From Chloromonas sp. AAM2 (taxonomy: Eukaryota; Chlorophyta; Chlorophyceae; Chlamydomonadales; Chlamydomonadaceae): a stretch of 17,893 bases of DNA. Under the pieces are notes generated by a model, which saw only the letters and a list, made by a program, of their open reading frames with translations, made no database searches and was not told where the DNA came from. Positions 9,501 to 15,500 of the stretch are shown one piece after another. The position numbers and the translations under genes are program-made. Where the stretch lies: contig QAXH01001976.1 of assembly GCA_004335635.1 (NCBI GenBank), forward strand, positions 1-17,893, given 5' to 3'. Numbering within the stretch: the stretch's first letter is position 1; the number at the start of each line of letters is the position of its first letter.

Positions 9501-12500
9501 AAAGTAGGGTCAACCAGTGTTAACACCAGCCGGGCTTGACTGGCGGTACGGCCAGCAAACTCAAGCTAAAACTCGTGCCAGATGGTGCCAAATGTTTTTT
9601 TCCAATGACGCTGAATTATTCCTTTCACTGTTTGAAACAGTCTGCCCAACCGACCTTCCAACGGTCATCACGTGCCTTGGGAACGTGTTTTGAACATGTT
9701 TATCAAAGCCTGTTGACCTTAGCAAGCTTTACATGCAAAAGGAACTGTCAATATATATGGTGTAACAGAAAAAATGGCCGAACATCTACGTCTGCTCTAC
9801 AGGTAGACACGTCTATTCTACCTTTCTACGCGTAGAAATCGTGCAATTTACGCCTGCCGCACAAGACTACTGACAGCCACACACCGCACTCAAGCTCACT
9901 ACGGTATGGATGACTTTGCTCATGATTGCGCACCGGCTCTGTTGGCTTCCAAGCCAGCCTAGGGTCTGTGAGGGTGTTGCAGCCAGCCGTGGTCGCCTGA
10001 TTTGAGTGCTGGTGTGGCACGGTGCGGTGCCTGTAGGCAAGGGAAGACGCGACTGTCGCCACCCTTACCCTCACAGATGCAGCCAACGAGGGGTTTGACT
10101 ACAGTAAGTGGAACTGCAGAGGTGTGTATTGTTGGACAGCACATGTCGTGAGCGGGGACGCTAGCAGCGCTGCCAGAGGCAAGGATGGACCATGACACAT
10201 GTGTGGTCCTGGAAACCTCATCTAGCACAGAAACCAGAAGCATTATCTAATTTCCGGTTCTAGTGTGCAAGAACCAACATGAAACTGTGGAGATACGGCT
10301 GCTACGATTCAGGTCGCTGCTCCTGATATGAAGTGCAGGGCCGTCTGTGTTTGCGCACCTGGGCGCTGGAAGCAGATGGGCGACACCAGCAGGCGGTTCA
10401 TAGCTGCTTGGCCAGATGCCGGCAGTCGTCGCTGCCAGAGTGCCTGTCCACGTTGTGCATTGGCGTCTGTGCAGCCGAACAATACGCAAGCATGACCAGA
10501 GATGATGAAACCAAAGATACCAAATGAAACTCTGGGCCCATCTAAGAATCGCCGTCAGTGATCACGAATTTGTGCAGTGTGCTCTTTCGCCCAAACCGTG
10601 ACGACTTCACGTTTGCTGCTATCTAGAATGTGTTGCGTGGCTAGAGTCGGGCAGGATGCCCAATCCGACCATGCATGACACTTACCCAGCAATGACGAGC
10701 CTTTCACCCCTCAAAGGATGCCCAGTGCGGTTTGGTTCAGTCGCCCATGCGCGAGGCTCGCAACATGTCGTCTGGATGCTGACAGAGCTGAATACTCGGG
10801 ACGTGTGCGATCCTTGTGTTTTGATGTTGGAGGGCTGGCTGGCTTCATATTCGCTGCCGGCACCCAACAGCCAGTCGCAACCGTCGTCGATGAACGCTGG
10901 CATGGTCGGATACTTGTAATCCCATAATGAAGGCGCATTCTCCAGCCAATCCTTGTCTTCCTGCGCAGCCTCAAACGACAGCACTCGTGTGGTGGTGCAA
11001 CGTATGGATGCGAACCCATCACAAGTCACATTTCAGAGCAACCCAGAGAAGAAGGGTTCCAATTGACATTAACGACTTCCACCAACAAAGCCATGTCAAG
11101 ATAGGTTCTGTCATCACCCTGCCTTGCCTTGGAGAGCGCGGCCCCTGCTGGTGGTGGACGTTCCAACAACGCCAGAGCGCGCCTGGCTACTGGGGTGTCA
11201 TCCTCGTTGGTTTGCCTATCGCTGCCAGGATGCAGCCAACCTCCAACGTGCAGACCCACGTGGGCTGATGGGTCGGGTGGCTTGTCGTACGCCAGACCAG
11301 GACCACCATGAGGCCTGTGCCTCCTTCCACGCAACCTCCTACGCACCACGCCAAACAGCAGCACACCCAGCAGCAGAGCCACCACGCCCATGACCACGCC
11401 AACCACTATGCCCACGACCTTGGAGCTGTTTTCGCCGCCTTGTGGGATGACAACAGGATCCACTAGCAAGCTGTTGTAGTCCGACTGCCAGGCGGCCTCC
11501 CAGTTAGGTGGTGGTTGGGACAGGTCCAGGAGCATCCCAGGCCAGTTGCCAGCGCTGGCATTGCTCCCAGCCTGGCAGCAGTAGGCCATGGCCACAGAGC
11601 ATCTCTGCATGCCAAGGTACAGTGGCCTCTGAGCAAAGCACAGCCAAGAGCCACAGACTGATCACATGGCGCACACATCACCTCAGATGCAAATCCAAAT
11701 TGCAAGGCCAGTGTGTGCTCTGATGTTCCAATCACTCAATACAACCACCTGTGCCCGTACCTGCACTCCTGTGCCTGGCTCTCCACAGATTATGCCAGGA
11801 CTTGAACTCGTGTTTGTCCTGGTAGTCAGCTCAGGAGGAGCCTGCAGGGCAAGAGAAGAAGCGCGGGGGCACTGCATTACCTATAACTGGAGTAGCCCAG
11901 TTTCTTCATGCTAATGGCATGAACACCCGCCAAGTAGCTTGCGTTCAGATTCCGGGACCATTCTGAGCTGGTCAGGGACAGGGGTGTGGCATGGTGGGTC
12001 AGACTCTGAGAGATGTACAAGGAATTTGAGATCTCACAGAACTTCTTCAAACATCAGTCAGAAATTATAGTATTGATTACATCAGGGGGGCCCACATGCA
12101 CCGCGCGCGGATGCAAGAGACGAGGCTGGATACCGTTCTAACCAACCCTGAGCGACAGAAGGCAACTGCAAGGCGCAAATAGCAAACAACACAGTAGTCA
12201 AAGCACTGAGGACAAACAAAGGCGCACTGCCAAAGGCTGTCAGACATTTGTCAGAATTAAGCGTGGAAGCAGCTGCAGTGACATGGAATCCAGCTTGTCA
12301 AGCATGGTCTGAGGAACATGATGCAGCCGACATGTGTGCTGGTTAGCAGTCACGCTGATCTGCGGTCATGTGACCCATTTACCTCTTGCTCTACAGATCC
12401 AGCCTTAGGAGGCGTGCCCCACGCCAGCACCCCTTTCACATACGCCGGGATGTGTGGATTCGGCTCCTGAGCATGCTCTCGGACCTTGCAGCAACATACA

Positions 12501-15500
12501 CACACCCAAGGTACTGTATGACTAATCCAAACATCACACCACATGGCTAACGAGACGGTCATGCAATGGCATGTGCGGAACACCAACCGCTCCCGCACAA
12601 CATGCTGAGCAAGGCTTCACGAATGCATAACATATTCTACGCAAAACTTCTAGTTCTATTGCAGATCCAGGTCGTGCAGCACAGGTAATCCTAAACCTAG
12701 GCTTGGTCGGGAGGCTCTGGCCTGGTGTGTGTTCCCACTGCAGTTTGCCGCTATTCCTATGATCTTTGCGCCAGACCAGGTGTGCCAAGTCGTGACAACC
12801 AGCTGCACATAGTTTGCACACCTGGTTGTCCTGTTCCAGTATGGAGCTGTTGTTTAGCAGCGGTGTGTCCAGGAAGGAATAGTCTTGGCGAGCGTCCAGT
12901 CGGTCGCTGTGAAACACGCCGAACCAGTCAGCTAGTGGTGATTTAGTTTTCAATAACACAGTCAGGGCACGTGTCTTCCCCTAAACGTTCTGAAGCGACG
13001 GATTATACTACTACCTCTTTGAACGCATGTGGATTGCACCCGACCATGATGATGAGCAGCACACCAGTGAGCGATGAGCGAGGACATGGAATGGATATCA
13101 CGTCACCATGTTGCGCGTCCTGGTGAAACATCAGTCTGACTAGTCTTTGCATAAAAAATGAAGCACCACATCACCAAGACCTGTGTGGCGCACCTTGCTG
13201 GCTCTATGCTGATGCTGGCCGCAACTTCTGACAGAAGTGGCAGACTGGCATTTTTGACCAGCGCCTGTGCCAGGATGGACTTCCCTGGCAGATTGGACGG
13301 CACCAGGTAGCCAGCGTTAGCACTGAAGCCGAGATTCATCACGTATCTGTACACGGAACACAGTTTGCGTTTTACGTTTGCATGAGTTTCTGTGGGCTGA
13401 ACAACGGAGAATTGGACGAGGTTGTTGAAGGTCTACTGATGAAAACAAATGCTACTGCGGTACATCTAACAGGCACTGACAGAGCACTCGGGGCGTGCAC
13501 AGGCAGTGACTGAGCACTCAGGGCGTGCACAGGCAGTGACTGAGCACTCAGGGCGTAAGGAATGACAATCACTCTAACTCAGGGGGTAAGGAATGACAAT
13601 CAGTCAGTGTCAGAGCAGCGGCAGCCGGATGTCAGTCTGAAACACCAACCACAATCACAACGTTACATTCCCGGATCATGCCAACTCGTACCTTTCCGCC
13701 CTAAATGTTTCTCCAGCGTGTCAGCAGACGCGTGTTGTTACTTACTGTGCTCCCTTTACGTTCGGCAGGCCTGTGCTGAAGGTGGCATGCAGAAAGGCGC
13801 AGCCACCTTGGTGCTCGTTAGCGTTTGTACAGCGCCTACAAACAAGGCCAAGAAGGAGTGAACAACGATGAGCAACGCCATGCTATTGTGCTATGTACAT
13901 CAAAGTGACAATGCAGCAAGCAAAGGAAATCAGGATGCACATACAAGCAAATAGTATCAATGCGTACTCGCCATTTAAACTGCTGCGGCTGGAAGCCGAC
14001 GCCAGCCGTTGTGCTGTCGGTCACAGCTACGTCAGAGGATGATGAAGAGTCGGCGGTACTCGGTGCACCACGGGTAGGAGCATCAAACCTGCATGCCCAG
14101 ACACGTGCAGGAAGCAGGGACGGAAGCATGATGTATGGACCCGTGTGAGCAATCAACGTGCATCTGCCCAGTGCCAGGCAGTATGTGCAACATATGTTGG
14201 TTACGTGTCCGTGTGATACACATGTGCTGTAAGCTTGTAGCTGTAAACATGTGAATGTATGCTCATACCAGATGGGCCATCACAAAAAACAAGGAGGGAG
14301 TTACACCACCCTCACCTCCCTCTAACGTCGAATCTGTGGTGAATCACAGTTGACGCACCTCACACTTGATGCACCGGAGCCTTGCCGCACCATCAGATGT
14401 AGATATAAAGTCGCCTTGTATCCTTGGTGAATCATAGGCATGTCTGACACTCAACTGAGCCCCTTGTTGCTGCCCTTGTGCCCCTATCCTTTGCCTTACC
14501 AGTACTGCAGCACGATGTCATGCAGCGCAACTGGCTTATCGCTTCCAGGGTTTGTGAGGTTTACTATCAGTTGGGTGGCAGTGCCAGAGAACAGGTCCTG
14601 GCCGGGGATTGCAGTGCTTTTGTACTCCAAGGGCTCGTACTTGACCAAGAGCACCTGAGTAAGAACACCAGGGTTTAGTGATTAGCTGCGAAAACAATCG
14701 TTGTCTCATGCAAGGCTGTGAAAAAAGGCCTTTCGTGCAAAATGTGAAAACAAGAGGTCACAGCTGTGCAGTAATACACTACCCACGCGGTATAGTATCT
14801 TTTCAACTAAGCCCTGCGCGTGCGTATGACAGCAAGCAGGCCTAAGGAGCGTGAAGGTAAACCAATGCTTTCAAACGTGTCACCCAATCGACGTGCTCGC
14901 TGGCGCACTCTGCGCATCCTAACGCATTGTCGCAACAACCTCACTCTTCGGCCACGATATTATTGACGAGCTCTCAGATCCAAACCAGGCGGTTCCAACG
15001 TGGTCGCACCTCAGGCCACTTGTTAGGAATAAGCGGCTCTGCGTTCACCAACACCGGCGGCTGTCCGCCGGATGTGTCATCCGTTGAAGCGTCAAGCGGA
15101 CGGGGTGTGCAAAGCGCCCCATTGAAGGTGACATTCGCAGGTATGCCCACTCCATACCGGTGGCCGCTCGGCTCCTACGAAGGGATGACTGGTAAATTCG
15201 GCCAGTTGTTGAAGTGGGGCACACATGGAGTTGCGTGTACAAGGTTGAATGACCAAGTCAACCGAGCTGAGGTTCAGCAACCTCGCCATCTTGATAATAA
15301 TATAGAATAAGATGGGGTAAAACCACAATTCCTTCGCTCGAGGGCCTTGCCCTGGGTACAAGGGTCAGTTTTGCATCACCGCTTGAGCACTCAGCTGTAC
15401 ACAAAATGAGCCGCAAAACAAACCCCATTGGTGCCGCATGCGATTCAAAGTGGGGTTGGGAGCCCTGCATGCCAGCCGTTTGCACTGTGCAGGAAACTGC

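Noticed and set aside
11795..11815. tRNA T-loop-like word (GAGTTCAAGTCC on the minus strand)
   Set aside because: It lies within a coding exon, and no acceptor stem or anticodon arm can be folded around it.
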